Source: Micavibrio sp.
GTDB taxonomy: Bacteria; Pseudomonadota; Alphaproteobacteria; Micavibrionales; Micavibrionaceae
Direction: 5' to 3'
Assembly (NCBI GenBank): GCA_027066695.1
Contig: JAMONE010000163.1
Coordinates: 1 to 8,898 of the forward strand
Length of the DNA stretch: 8,898 nt
Shown here piece after piece: positions 1 through 7,030 of the stretch; the first letter of the stretch is position 1; each line of letters begins with the position of its first letter. The translations under genes were made by a program, and so were the position numbers. Below the pieces are notes generated by a model. The model did no database searches. It worked only from the letters and a program-made list of their open reading frames with translations, and was not told the origin of the DNA.

Positions 1-2
1 AC

Positions 3-1223
3 AGCTCGCCCGCCTTATCGCAAAAGCTTATTAACGGCATAAAAGACAGCGGCATTAATGTTATCAATGTTGGCCTTGGCCCTACTCCTATGCTGTATTT
101 CTCGGTTAAGCATTTCAATGCCGAGGCTGGGGTTATGGTCACAGGATCACACAATCCGCCTGATTATAACGGCTTTAAAATGGCGTTAAATAAAAGCCCT
201 GTTTTTGGTGAACATATTCAAGAAATTGGTAGAATATCAACATCTGGCGACCTTGCCAGCGGCAATGGTTCGGTGCGTGAAACCGACATCAAACAAGAAT
301 ATGTTGATCGCCTGATAAAAGATTTAGAGCTAACCCGCGAGATGAATATAGCGTGGGATGCAGGTAACGGCGCGGCTGGTGAAGTGCTACAAATGCTTGT
401 TAAGCAAATTCCAGGGCAGCATCACCTTATATTCGAAGATATCGACGGATCATTCCCTAATCATCACCCTGATCCAACTGTAGATGAAAATCTTGTTGAT
501 TTGCAAAAGCTTGTTAATGAGAAAAAATGTGACCTCGGCATTGCATTTGATGGTGATGGTGATCGCATTGGCGTTATTGACGAGAATGGAAACGTGCTTC
601 GCTGCGATATTCTTATGACTATCTATGCCCGTGAAGTTATCAGAAACATGCCCAATGCTACTATTATCGGCGATGTTAAATGCTCATCCGTGATGTTTGA
701 CGAAATTAATAACATGGGCGGGAACGCTGTAATGTGGAAGACTGGCCACTCACTTATCAAGGATAAAATGCGAGAGCTTAAAGCCCCACTAGCAGGAGAG
801 CTTAGCGGACATATTTTCTTTGCCGATAAATATTATGGCTTTGATGACGCGCTATATTGCGCGGTGCGATTGCTTAATGAGCTATCCAAGGCCGATGGTG
901 GATTATCTAGCCTTACCAAGCATTTGCCAGTTCTATTTAACACGCCAGAGCTTCGCATTGAAGTTGATGAAGCGCAAAAGTTTAACCTTGTTCCACGCGT
1001 ATTCGAAAGCTTAAAGGCGCAAGCTAATGATGATAACATGAAGCTTGATGATATTGACGGCGTTCGCGTTACAACGCCTGATGGCTGGTGGCTGCTACGC
1101 CCATCTAACACGCAAAATGTCCTTGTCGCCCGCATAGAAAGTGATAGCGAGCAAGGCTTGGTGCGTTTAAAGAATATGGCGAGTGCAGAGGTCGCAAAAT
1201 TAGGGTATAGTCTTTCTTTCTAA
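3..1223 (+). CDS. manB: Phosphomannomutase/phosphoglucomutase, 5'-truncated by the window edge
   Basis: This is an alpha-D-phosphohexomutase that interconverts hexose 6-phosphate and 1-phosphate (mannose and/or glucose), feeding nucleotide-sugar synthesis for LPS or exopolysaccharide in the cytoplasm. The frame is open from position 3, and its first residues (SSPALSQKLINGIKDSG) already match the family, so the ATG at 90 is internal and roughly the first 50 residues are missing. All four active-site loops are visible: the phosphoserine loop TGSHNP (serine codon 147-149), the metal loop DGDGDR (from 549), the sugar-specificity loop GELSGH (from 795) and the phosphate-binding RPSNT near the C-terminus. 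The stretch after GELSGH (FFADKYYGFDDALY) resembles bifunctional AlgC-type enzymes, so substrate preference between mannose and glucose is not settled. The stop is 25 bases before chpT, which suggests read-through transcription. The symbol is tentative: the gene could equally be called algC or pgm. Confidence 0.93.
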   Translation, partial: SSPALSQKLINGIKDSGINVINVGLGPTPMLYFSVKHFNAEAGVMVTGSHNPPDYNGFKMALNKSPVFGEHIQEIGRISTSGDLASGNGSVRETDIKQEYVDRLIKDLELTREMNIAWDAGNGAAGEVLQMLVKQIPGQHHLIFEDIDGSFPNHHPDPTVDENLVDLQKLVNEKKCDLGIAFDGDGDRIGVIDENGNVLRCDILMTIYAREVIRNMPNATIIGDVKCSSVMFDEINNMGGNAVMWKTGHSLIKDKMRELKAPLAGELSGHIFFADKYYGFDDALYCAVRLLNELSKADGGLSSLTKHLPVLFNTPELRIEVDEAQKFNLVPRVFESLKAQANDDNMKLDDIDGVRVTTPDGWWLLRPSNTQNVLVARIESDSEQGLVRLKNMASAEVAKLGYSLSF

Positions 1224-1248
1224 CTTTATAAGTTTCAGGACAGAATAA

Positions 1249-1899
1249 ATGAGTGACACAGACAGCATAATAATTTTAGAACTTCTTGCCTCCAAAATAT
1301 GCCACGATTTAATAAGCCCTGTTGGCGCAATTGCAAACGGCGTTGAAATACTTGAAGAGCTTGGCGGAAGCAGTGATAATGATGATGTCATCGCACTAAT
1401 CTCCTCTAGTGCTGCGCAGGCCAATGCTAAACTCAAGATGATGCGCATGGCATATGGAATTGGCGGATCAGATTCCAGCATAAAAGCAGAGGAGGTTCAC
1501 AAAATATTCGGTGAATTTCTTGAGGGAGAAAACCGCCTCTCGCAAAATTGGAATCCTTACGCTGATTTAGGCATTGAGCCAAAAGATGGCTTTGCAAAAA
1601 TGCTTATATCCTGCCTACTTCTACTAATTGATGCACTGCCAAGAGGAGGCGTTTTATCTGTAGAATCAGATGCTAAGGGAGTGATGCTTTTAACCGCAGA
1701 GGGTGAAAATGCACGTTTCCGTGATGGATACATACCCGCACTAAAACATACTATAACAACCACCAAATTAGACCCAAAACTCATTCATGCCTATATCACA
1801 GGGCTTTTAGCGCAAAAATACGGCTTTGAGATAACTATAGAAGAATCAGTGAATAATTTTATTTTCTTGAGAATAAAATCTACTACTGTATCCTCGTAA
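1249..1899 (+). CDS. chpT: ChpT-type histidine phosphotransferase
   Basis: This 216-residue cytoplasmic protein belongs to the ChpT (HPTransfase) family. It is built like a histidine kinase (helical dimerisation domain plus degenerate ATPase-like fold) but only relays phosphate. In Caulobacter and relatives it passes phosphate from the hybrid kinase CckA to CtrA and CpdR. Visible here are the phospho-acceptor box KICHDLISP (His19), the helical hairpin through about residue 70, and the family segment CLLLLIDALPRGG (residues 122-134) in the C-terminal domain; no ATP-binding G boxes are seen. Length is normal for the family. The ATG at 1249 has AGGA at 1237-1240, eight bases upstream. It follows the mutase gene by 25 bases and precedes cheA by 186. 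Family assignment is firm from the His box; its partners CckA, CtrA and CpdR are not in the window, so the actual target is inferred. Confidence 0.88.
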   Translation: MSDTDSIIILELLASKICHDLISPVGAIANGVEILEELGGSSDNDDVIALISSSAAQANAKLKMMRMAYGIGGSDSSIKAEEVHKIFGEFLEGENRLSQNWNPYADLGIEPKDGFAKMLISCLLLLIDALPRGGVLSVESDAKGVMLLTAEGENARFRDGYIPALKHTITTTKLDPKLIHAYITGLLAQKYGFEITIEESVNNFIFLRIKSTTVSS

Positions 1900-1991
1900 C
1901 AAATTAGTGTAGAATATAATACATATATCTACATATCTAAACCTTATGTAAGTCTGCGTAAAACTTTAAGCTACTAATAAATATAAATATT

Positions 1992-2021
1992 TTGCTGTAT
2001 ATTTAAAGAAACATCTAAATT
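1992..2021 (+). promoter_or_regulatory. Candidate sigma70-type promoter for the che cluster
   Basis: TTGCTG at 1992-1997 and TAAATT at 2016-2021 are separated by 18 bases, which fits a housekeeping-sigma promoter and would give an untranslated leader of about 55-60 bases before the ATG at 2086. The match is imperfect and the region is so A+T-rich that chance matches are expected, so this is a weak call. TTGCT might recall a sigma54 -12 element, but there is no GG doublet at -24. Confidence 0.25.
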
Positions 2022-2073
2022 TTAAACTCAGTTTTGTCTTGGTAGTCATCGCTATCAACAAGTTTTGAGTAAT

Positions 2074-2077
2074 GGAG
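2074..2077 (+). promoter_or_regulatory. Ribosome binding site that decides the cheA start
   Basis: GGAG lies 8 bases before the ATG at 2086 but only 2 bases before the in-frame ATG at 2080, and it lies inside the reading frame opened by the TTG at 2065. Good spacing therefore favours 2086, giving a protein beginning MDDLILDFITETNESL, the usual form of an alphaproteobacterial CheA N-terminus. Confidence 0.65.
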
Positions 2078-2085
2078 CTATGAGC

Positions 2086-4959
2086 ATGGATGATCTTATT
2101 CTTGATTTTATAACAGAGACCAATGAAAGCCTTGAAGAGCTTGACCTTGATCTTGTTAATCTTGAAAAAAACCCTAATGACAAAGACTTGCTTGGCAAAA
2201 TATTTCGCCTAATGCATACCATTAAAGGTACTTGTGGTTTTTTAAGCTTGCCCCGCCTTGAAAAAGTTGCTCATCATGCAGAAAATGTTCTTGGGCGTTT
2301 TCGTGATGGAGATTTAGAAGTTACTGCTGGTTATGTAACACTGATTTTTGAATCAATTGACCAGATTAAATATATCGTTGGTGAAATCGAAGAAACAGGT
2401 AATGAGCCTGAGGGCAGCGATGCAGAGCTTATAGCAAAATTGGACGCGGCCTATGAAGGTAAAGATGTTTCTGGCGATGCCAACGCTGTTGGCGAGTCTT
2501 CTTCTGGTTCCTCACCAAAATCCACCACTTCCCAAAAAAAAGAGGGGGACGAAGAAAAGGATATCATCGTTAATATCCAAGAAAAGTCTCTAGCACCAGG
2601 GGATGCAACCATGGAGGAGCTAGAAGCTGCCTTTGCATCAACTCCGGGAATGGATGGCATTGTTAATCCTGCCGATATTGCAAAAGATGAAAAAGAAGAA
2701 GTTTTAGAGGCTCCGCCTCCGCCGCCTCCTAAAAAGAAAAAGGGGAAAAAAGACAAGGATGCTAAACCTAAAAAAACACCAACTAAAACATTACGTGTTG
2801 CCGTTGATGTTCTTGAAGACTTAATGACAATGGTTAGTGAGCTTGTTCTTACAAGAAACCAGCTATTGCAAATTGTAAGAACACAAGGTGATACTGAATT
2901 TACAACGCCGCTGCAACGTTTGAATCACGTCGTGTCTGAACTACAAGAAGGCGTTATGGCCACACGAATGCAGCCAATAGGTAACGCATGGTCTAAGCTT
3001 CCTCGTATTATTCGTGATTTGTCTTTAGAGCTTGATAAAAAGATTGACCTTGTCATGACAGGGCAAGACACAGAACTTGACCGCCAAGTGCTTGAGTTAA
3101 TTCAAGATCCATTAACCCATATGGTTAGAAATTCTGGTGATCACGGAATTGAAATTCCCGCAGATCGTATTGCGGCAGATAAATCAGAAACAGGGACTAT
3201 ATCACTAGATGCTTTCCATGAAGGGGGGCACATAATCATAAGGATATCAGATGATGGTAAGGGGCTTCCTGAGGACAAAATTAAAGCTAAGATCCTTGAA
3301 AATGGCCTAGCCACAGAAGATGAGCTTGAAGAAATGTCATCACAGCAAATCCAGCAATTTATTTTTCATGCTGGGCTTTCAACGGCGGAAAAGGTTACTG
3401 CGGTATCAGGGCGCGGCGTTGGTATGGACGTTGTTCGCACAAATATAGAAAAAATTGGTGGCTCGATAGAGCTAAAATCCACGCAAGGAAAAGGCTCCAC
3501 CTTCACAATAAAGATACCTCTAACGCTTGCTATTGTTTCTGCGCTAATCGTTGAGTCTGAAAAAGAGCGTTTTGCGATACCGCAGCTTTCCGTTAGAGAG
3601 CTTGTGATGATATCAGATCATGGTGAAAATCAAATTGAATATATCAAGGGTGCGCCCCTTTTCCGTTTACGTGATCGCTTGCTCCCGCTTGTTTCCCTAG
3701 GCTCAATCCTTGGCTTAAGTGAGAAAAACGCATTCGATCAAGTCCATGAGTTAACTCGTAAGCAAGAAAATTCTGAGGCAGAGCAAGATCCAAATGATGA
3801 AGATAAAACCTTAGAAAAAAATCTTGAAACAAATAAGAAAGCAACACCTCACAAAAATCTATATATAGTTATCGCGCAAGTTGGCGGCTATGATTTTGGT
3901 ATTATAGTTGATCGCGTATTTGATACGGAGGAAATCGTGGTTAAACCAGTTGCCCAAATGCTTAAAGACTTAACATTATTCTCGGGCAATACAATACTTG
4001 GTGATGGTAGTGTTATAATGATACTTGATCCAAACGGCATTGCTAATGCAACAGGCAATATTGCCACAAGCGACGATGCCGACACGCAACAACAAAAAGA
4101 ATCGTTAAAAGCTGACTCTGAAAGAAAAACATCATTATTATTATTTAAAGTTGGCGATAACACACCAAAAGCCGTACCTCTTTCACTTGTCGCGCGGTTG
4201 GAAAATATTAAGTCAGAAGATATCGAATACTCCAGCGGGCAAATGACCGTTCAATATCGCGGAACGTTAATGCCATTAGTTCCCTTTGACTCTTCTATAC
4301 AAATTGAAGAAGGCGGGGAAAAGCCAGTTTTAGTATTTGCTGACAATGACAATTCCATGGGAATAGTTGTTGATGAAATTATCGACATAATAGAAGAGCA
4401 TATAGATATCCAGCTAAATACCTCGCAGGGCGGCCTTCTAGGCAGCGCGATTATTGATGGGCATGCAACAGATGTTGTGGATATAGCTTACTTCCTTAAA
4501 AGCGTTGATAGCACTTGGTTTGACGATGGCAGCGACACTCCATTTAACAGCGGTGATGACGATGACGATGACGATACAGACTTCAAAAAGCGCGTATTAA
4601 TCGTTGATGACAGCCCCTTCTTTAGAAATATGCTTACGCCTCTGCTAAGCACCGCTGGATACAATGTTACAACACTTGAAAAACCAGCAGATGCATTGAA
4701 AATGTGTGATGATGGCGTTGAATTTGACATTATTATCAGTGACATTGAAATGCCTGATATGGATGGTTTTGAATTTGCTCAACATGTTAAGCAAGCCGAT
4801 AGTAAATGGATTAATACACCGCTGGTTGCTCTATCATCACATGCCACGCCAGAAGATATAGAGCGCGGATTAAAAGTTGGGTTCAATGATTATGTTGCAA
4901 AATTTGATCGCGATACATTACTTGATACATTGGCAAGAACCCTTGCTGCAATCGACTAA
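2086..4959 (+). CDS. cheA: Hybrid chemotaxis histidine kinase CheA with second CheW-like domain and C-terminal receiver
   Basis: This is the central chemotaxis kinase: it autophosphorylates in response to chemoreceptors and passes phosphate to CheY and CheB. From the ATG at 2086 it has 957 residues, longer than the usual 650-750. Domains in order: P1 HPt about 1-105 with acceptor His44 (HTIKG); a low-complexity linker about 124-232, including PPPPPP and a lysine run, where P2 would normally lie; P3 dimerisation about 233-295; P4 ATPase with N box VRNSGDHGIE (Asn349), G1 DDGKG (389-393) and G2 GRGVG (442-446); P5 CheW about 483-655, with a hydrophilic insertion about 549-590; a divergent second CheW-like domain about 681-808; seven aspartates 824-830; and a receiver 835-957 with Asp841/842, acceptor Asp886 and Lys939. 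All catalytic residues look intact. An upstream TTG (2065) would add 7 residues but is less likely. A CheAY form is known from Rhodospirillum centenum. cheW follows after 21 bases. Confidence 0.95.
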   Translation: MDDLILDFITETNESLEELDLDLVNLEKNPNDKDLLGKIFRLMHTIKGTCGFLSLPRLEKVAHHAENVLGRFRDGDLEVTAGYVTLIFESIDQIKYIVGEIEETGNEPEGSDAELIAKLDAAYEGKDVSGDANAVGESSSGSSPKSTTSQKKEGDEEKDIIVNIQEKSLAPGDATMEELEAAFASTPGMDGIVNPADIAKDEKEEVLEAPPPPPPKKKKGKKDKDAKPKKTPTKTLRVAVDVLEDLMTMVSELVLTRNQLLQIVRTQGDTEFTTPLQRLNHVVSELQEGVMATRMQPIGNAWSKLPRIIRDLSLELDKKIDLVMTGQDTELDRQVLELIQDPLTHMVRNSGDHGIEIPADRIAADKSETGTISLDAFHEGGHIIIRISDDGKGLPEDKIKAKILENGLATEDELEEMSSQQIQQFIFHAGLSTAEKVTAVSGRGVGMDVVRTNIEKIGGSIELKSTQGKGSTFTIKIPLTLAIVSALIVESEKERFAIPQLSVRELVMISDHGENQIEYIKGAPLFRLRDRLLPLVSLGSILGLSEKNAFDQVHELTRKQENSEAEQDPNDEDKTLEKNLETNKKATPHKNLYIVIAQVGGYDFGIIVDRVFDTEEIVVKPVAQMLKDLTLFSGNTILGDGSVIMILDPNGIANATGNIATSDDADTQQQKESLKADSERKTSLLLFKVGDNTPKAVPLSLVARLENIKSEDIEYSSGQMTVQYRGTLMPLVPFDSSIQIEEGGEKPVLVFADNDNSMGIVVDEIIDIIEEHIDIQLNTSQGGLLGSAIIDGHATDVVDIAYFLKSVDSTWFDDGSDTPFNSGDDDDDDDTDFKKRVLIVDDSPFFRNMLTPLLSTAGYNVTTLEKPADALKMCDDGVEFDIIISDIEMPDMDGFEFAQHVKQADSKWINTPLVALSSHATPEDIERGLKVGFNDYVAKFDRDTLLDTLARTLAAID
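4555..4575 (+). repeat. Short GATGAC tandem repeat encoding seven aspartates
   Basis: Three copies of GATGAC plus a final GAT lie in frame within cheA and encode Asp824-Asp830, the linker just before the receiver domain. A six-base unit changes length without shifting the frame, so the tract could vary between strains as a linker-length element. It is short enough to be simple acidic-linker codon usage. Confidence 0.8.
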
Positions 4960-4980
4960 CTTGGAAGGTAGAGTAAAAAA

Positions 4981-5445
4981 ATGCAAAATGAAGCCACAGA
5001 GAGTACAAGCTCAAAAGATTTTCTTACAATAACAATTGCAGATCAAACATTTGGTATCCCAGTGCTTCAAGTTCAAGATGTTTTAAGAGAGCAAGCGGTA
5101 ACAAGAATACCACTAGCCGCACCAGAAGTTGCGGGATCTCTTAACCTTAGGGGCAGAATTGTAACAGCCATTGACGTAAGACGTAGACTCGGTCTTCCTG
5201 ATAGAAATGATGACATTTCTAGTATGAGCGTTGTTGTGGAACATAAAAATGAACTTTTCAGTCTTATCATTGATCATGTTGGCGATGTGTTAAGTCTTGA
5301 AGACGCTGATTTTGAAAAAAATCCAGGAACATTAGAGCAAGCATGGCGGGATATTTCTTCAGGTATATACCAATTGGAGAGTAATCTTCTTGTTGTTATG
5401 GATGTATCCGCATTATTAGAAAATATTAATCATATTAAGAAATAA
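4981..5445 (+). CDS. cheW: Chemotaxis coupling protein CheW
   Basis: This 154-residue single-domain CheW couples CheA (through its P5 domain) to chemoreceptor tips in membrane-associated arrays. The whole chain from about residue 14 to 150 is the CheW fold: FLTITIADQTFGIPVLQVQ at the start, the region ending LNLRGRIVTAIDVRRRLGL (residues about 53-71) that carries the conserved RG pair, and a closing strand LLVVMDVSALLE. No other domain, signal peptide or membrane segment is present. The ATG at 4981 is preceded by GGTAGAG/GGAAGG at 4963-4973. It lies 21 bases after cheA, consistent with co-transcription, and 62 bases before cheY. Because CheA itself carries two CheW-like domains, three CheW-type modules are encoded in tandem here. 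Confidence 0.95.
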   Translation: MQNEATESTSSKDFLTITIADQTFGIPVLQVQDVLREQAVTRIPLAAPEVAGSLNLRGRIVTAIDVRRRLGLPDRNDDISSMSVVVEHKNELFSLIIDHVGDVLSLEDADFEKNPGTLEQAWRDISSGIYQLESNLLVVMDVSALLENINHIKK

Positions 5446-5495
5446 ACTTTATACTTTGTTCACGTTTTAATGTTACATTATGGCGTGTAGTTACT

Positions 5496-5501
5496 AAGGG
5501 G
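5496..5501 (+). promoter_or_regulatory. Strong ribosome binding site of cheY
   Basis: AAGGGG, six bases before the ATG, is the clearest Shine-Dalgarno match in the cluster. It fits the need for CheY in excess of the upstream kinase components, though that link is inference. Confidence 0.6.
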
Positions 5502-5507
5502 AAAAAA

Positions 5508-5873
5508 ATGAAATCATGTTTAATTGTTGATGACAGTCGCGTCGTCAGAAAAGTTGCCAGACGAATTGCCCATGGCCTTGGCTTTGATTGTCGTGAAGCT
5601 GAAGATGGACAAAAAGCATATGAAGCATGCGAGGAAGCCATGCCTGATGCCATTATCCTTGATTGGAATATGCCAATCATGAGCGGGATAGAGTTTTTAG
5701 AAAAACTTCGTCAAATGAGCGGTGGTGATCATCCAAAAGTTGTGTTTTGTACAACGGAAAATGACGTATCCCATATTCAACGCGCTATGCAAGCTGGCGC
5801 AAATGAATATATTATGAAACCTTTCGATAGCGAAATTATCGAATCAAAATTTACTCAAATAGGGTTACTTTAA
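5508..5873 (+). CDS. cheY: Chemotaxis response regulator CheY
   Basis: This 121-residue stand-alone receiver is the likely diffusible output that binds the flagellar motor switch (FliM) when phosphorylated by CheA. It has the full receiver signature: acidic pair Asp8/Asp9 (IVDDS), acceptor Asp52 in ILDWNMP, the switch Thr82 in FCTTEND, aromatic Tyr101 and Lys104 in YIMKPF. The FCTTEND and FDSEII...GLL sequences are typical of alphaproteobacterial CheY. There is no effector domain. The ATG at 5508 has a strong AAGGGG at 5496-5501, six bases away. Position between cheW and cheB supports motor control, though some alphaproteobacterial CheY paralogues instead act as phosphate sinks, which sequence alone cannot exclude. 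Confidence 0.94.
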   Translation: MKSCLIVDDSRVVRKVARRIAHGLGFDCREAEDGQKAYEACEEAMPDAIILDWNMPIMSGIEFLEKLRQMSGGDHPKVVFCTTENDVSHIQRAMQAGANEYIMKPFDSEIIESKFTQIGLL

Positions 5874-5929
5874 TATATAGGTAATATTATCAACATGTAT
5901 TATTAAGAACAGACAAGACGAATTTAGGT

Positions 5930-7009
5930 ATGGATAGTAAAATTAAAGTTATGTTAGTCGATGATTCTGGCGTTATTCGTAGCGTTTTGACCAGAATATT
6001 AGAAACTGATTCAAATATAAATATTATCAGTTCCGTTGCAAATGGCAATATTGCTGTTTCTATGGCCAAGATTAAAAAACCAGATATTGTGCTTTTAGAT
6101 GTTGAAATGCCTGTTATGGATGGGCTAACTGCTTTACCTAAAATCTTAGCTGCATCGCCTAAAACTAAAGTTATTATGTGCTCTAGCTTAACTGCTAAAG
6201 GTGCAGATATTACAATAAAAGCCATGACTCTTGGCGCAGTAGAATGTGTTGTAAAACCAAGCAGCGCAAAAGATACTGGCGCAGGATCAGAATTCCAAAA
6301 AAATCTTATAAATTTAATAAAAGCTCTGTCTAGTGACAATAAACCTATTACAACAAATCATGTAACTAAAAACACTGCAATTGGCAGAGCATCTCCCAAC
6401 ACAAATGTTTCCTTTACATTAAAAGATGCTCCTATTCACTCAATAAAGCCAAAAATACTTGCAATAGGAAGCTCTACAGGCGGACCTAATGCTTTATTTA
6501 CCATGTTAAAAGGACTTAAAAATCTAGCCGTTCCCATCGTAATCACTCAACATATGCCTGCAACATTTACAACTATCCTCGCTAAGCATATTCAGCAAAA
6601 TACAGGTATAGAAACGCATGAAGGCGAAGATGGTATGATTGTTGAGGCTGGCAAGGCTTATGTTGCGCCAGGTGGCAAACATATGTTGTTTAAAATGAAT
6701 GGTGCGCAATTAAAAATTCAATTAAGTGACGGACCAGCTGAGAATTTCTGTAAGCCTGCTGTTGATCCGATGTTTAGGTCTATTGTTGATATCTATGGCG
6801 ATAAAATTCTTGGTGTTATATTAACAGGAATGGGGCATGATGGCCTTGACGGCGCACAAAAACTTACTGAAAAAGGTGGACGATTATTTGCTCAAGACAA
6901 AGCAACAAGCGTTGTTTGGGGAATGCCTGGGGCTGTGGCAATGGATGGGATATGCAACAAGGTGTTACCCATTAATGACCTAGCTCAATCAATTAAAAAT
7001 GCACTTTAA
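5930..7009 (+). CDS. cheB: Protein-glutamate methylesterase/glutamine deamidase CheB
   Basis: CheB removes methyl groups from (and deamidates) chemoreceptor glutamyl residues, giving adaptation; it is activated by CheA phosphorylation. The 359-residue chain has an N-terminal receiver (about 1-125) with Asp11/Asp12, acceptor Asp57 in LLDVEMPVMDG and Lys109, a polar linker about 126-172, and a C-terminal methylesterase domain. The catalytic triad is visible: Ser182 in IGSSTGGPNAL, His208 in TQHMP and Asp304 in LTGMGHDG. Length is normal. The start at 5930 aligns with the family N-terminus (KIKVMLVDDSG), but the only Shine-Dalgarno-like bases, AGG at 5926-5928, are a single base from the ATG, so initiation may be weak or coupled to cheY 56 bases upstream. 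cheR follows after 21 bases. Confidence 0.96.
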   Translation: MDSKIKVMLVDDSGVIRSVLTRILETDSNINIISSVANGNIAVSMAKIKKPDIVLLDVEMPVMDGLTALPKILAASPKTKVIMCSSLTAKGADITIKAMTLGAVECVVKPSSAKDTGAGSEFQKNLINLIKALSSDNKPITTNHVTKNTAIGRASPNTNVSFTLKDAPIHSIKPKILAIGSSTGGPNALFTMLKGLKNLAVPIVITQHMPATFTTILAKHIQQNTGIETHEGEDGMIVEAGKAYVAPGGKHMLFKMNGAQLKIQLSDGPAENFCKPAVDPMFRSIVDIYGDKILGVILTGMGHDGLDGAQKLTEKGGRLFAQDKATSVVWGMPGAVAMDGICNKVLPINDLAQSIKNAL

Positions 7010-7030
7010 TAATTAAATTGGAATAATGAA

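Larger units (their letters stand above)
1900..2085. other. A+T-rich intergenic region upstream of cheA
   Basis: This 186-base non-coding stretch separates chpT from the preferred cheA start and is visibly richer in A+T than the flanking genes. It holds a perfect TATAAT at 1915-1920 with no good -35 partner at standard spacing, and a TTGCTG/TAAATT pair further down that is the better promoter candidate. I saw no rho-independent terminator after chpT and no full TTAA-N7-TTAA CtrA box; the nearest approach is TTAA at 1966-1969 with ATAA eleven bases on. Confidence 0.6.

Noticed and set aside
833..1135. 100-codon minus-strand frame opposite the phosphomannomutase gene
   Set aside because: The plus strand encodes conserved active-site loops across this region, and the antisense product resembles nothing known.
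1966..1980. Possible CtrA box in the chpT-cheA gap
   Set aside because: TTAA is followed at the right distance by ATAA, not TTAA. In DNA this A+T-rich such near matches are expected by chance.
1992..1997. TTGCT as a possible sigma54 -12 element upstream of cheA
   Set aside because: The required GG at -24 is absent; the bases upstream are an A/T run.
2451..2756. 101-codon minus-strand frame rich in Ser, Phe and Gly
   Set aside because: It is the complement of the low-complexity Glu/Lys/Pro linker of cheA, which explains both its openness and its odd composition.
5446..5507. Possible internal promoter between cheW and cheY (TTGTTC at 5456-5461)
   Set aside because: No acceptable -10 hexamer lies at 16-18 bases; TACATT is only 12 bases away.
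5874..5929. Inverted-repeat-like TAATATTA / TATTATTA before cheB
   Set aside because: The arms pair imperfectly and are made only of A/T; it would be a weak structure with no T-tract, so neither terminator nor operator is supported.
5890..6339. 149-codon open frame on the minus strand opposite cheB
   Set aside because: It lies opposite the receiver-coding part of cheB, whose catalytic motifs are intact. The antisense translation is hydrophobic and low-complexity with no recognisable family; it is a shadow frame.
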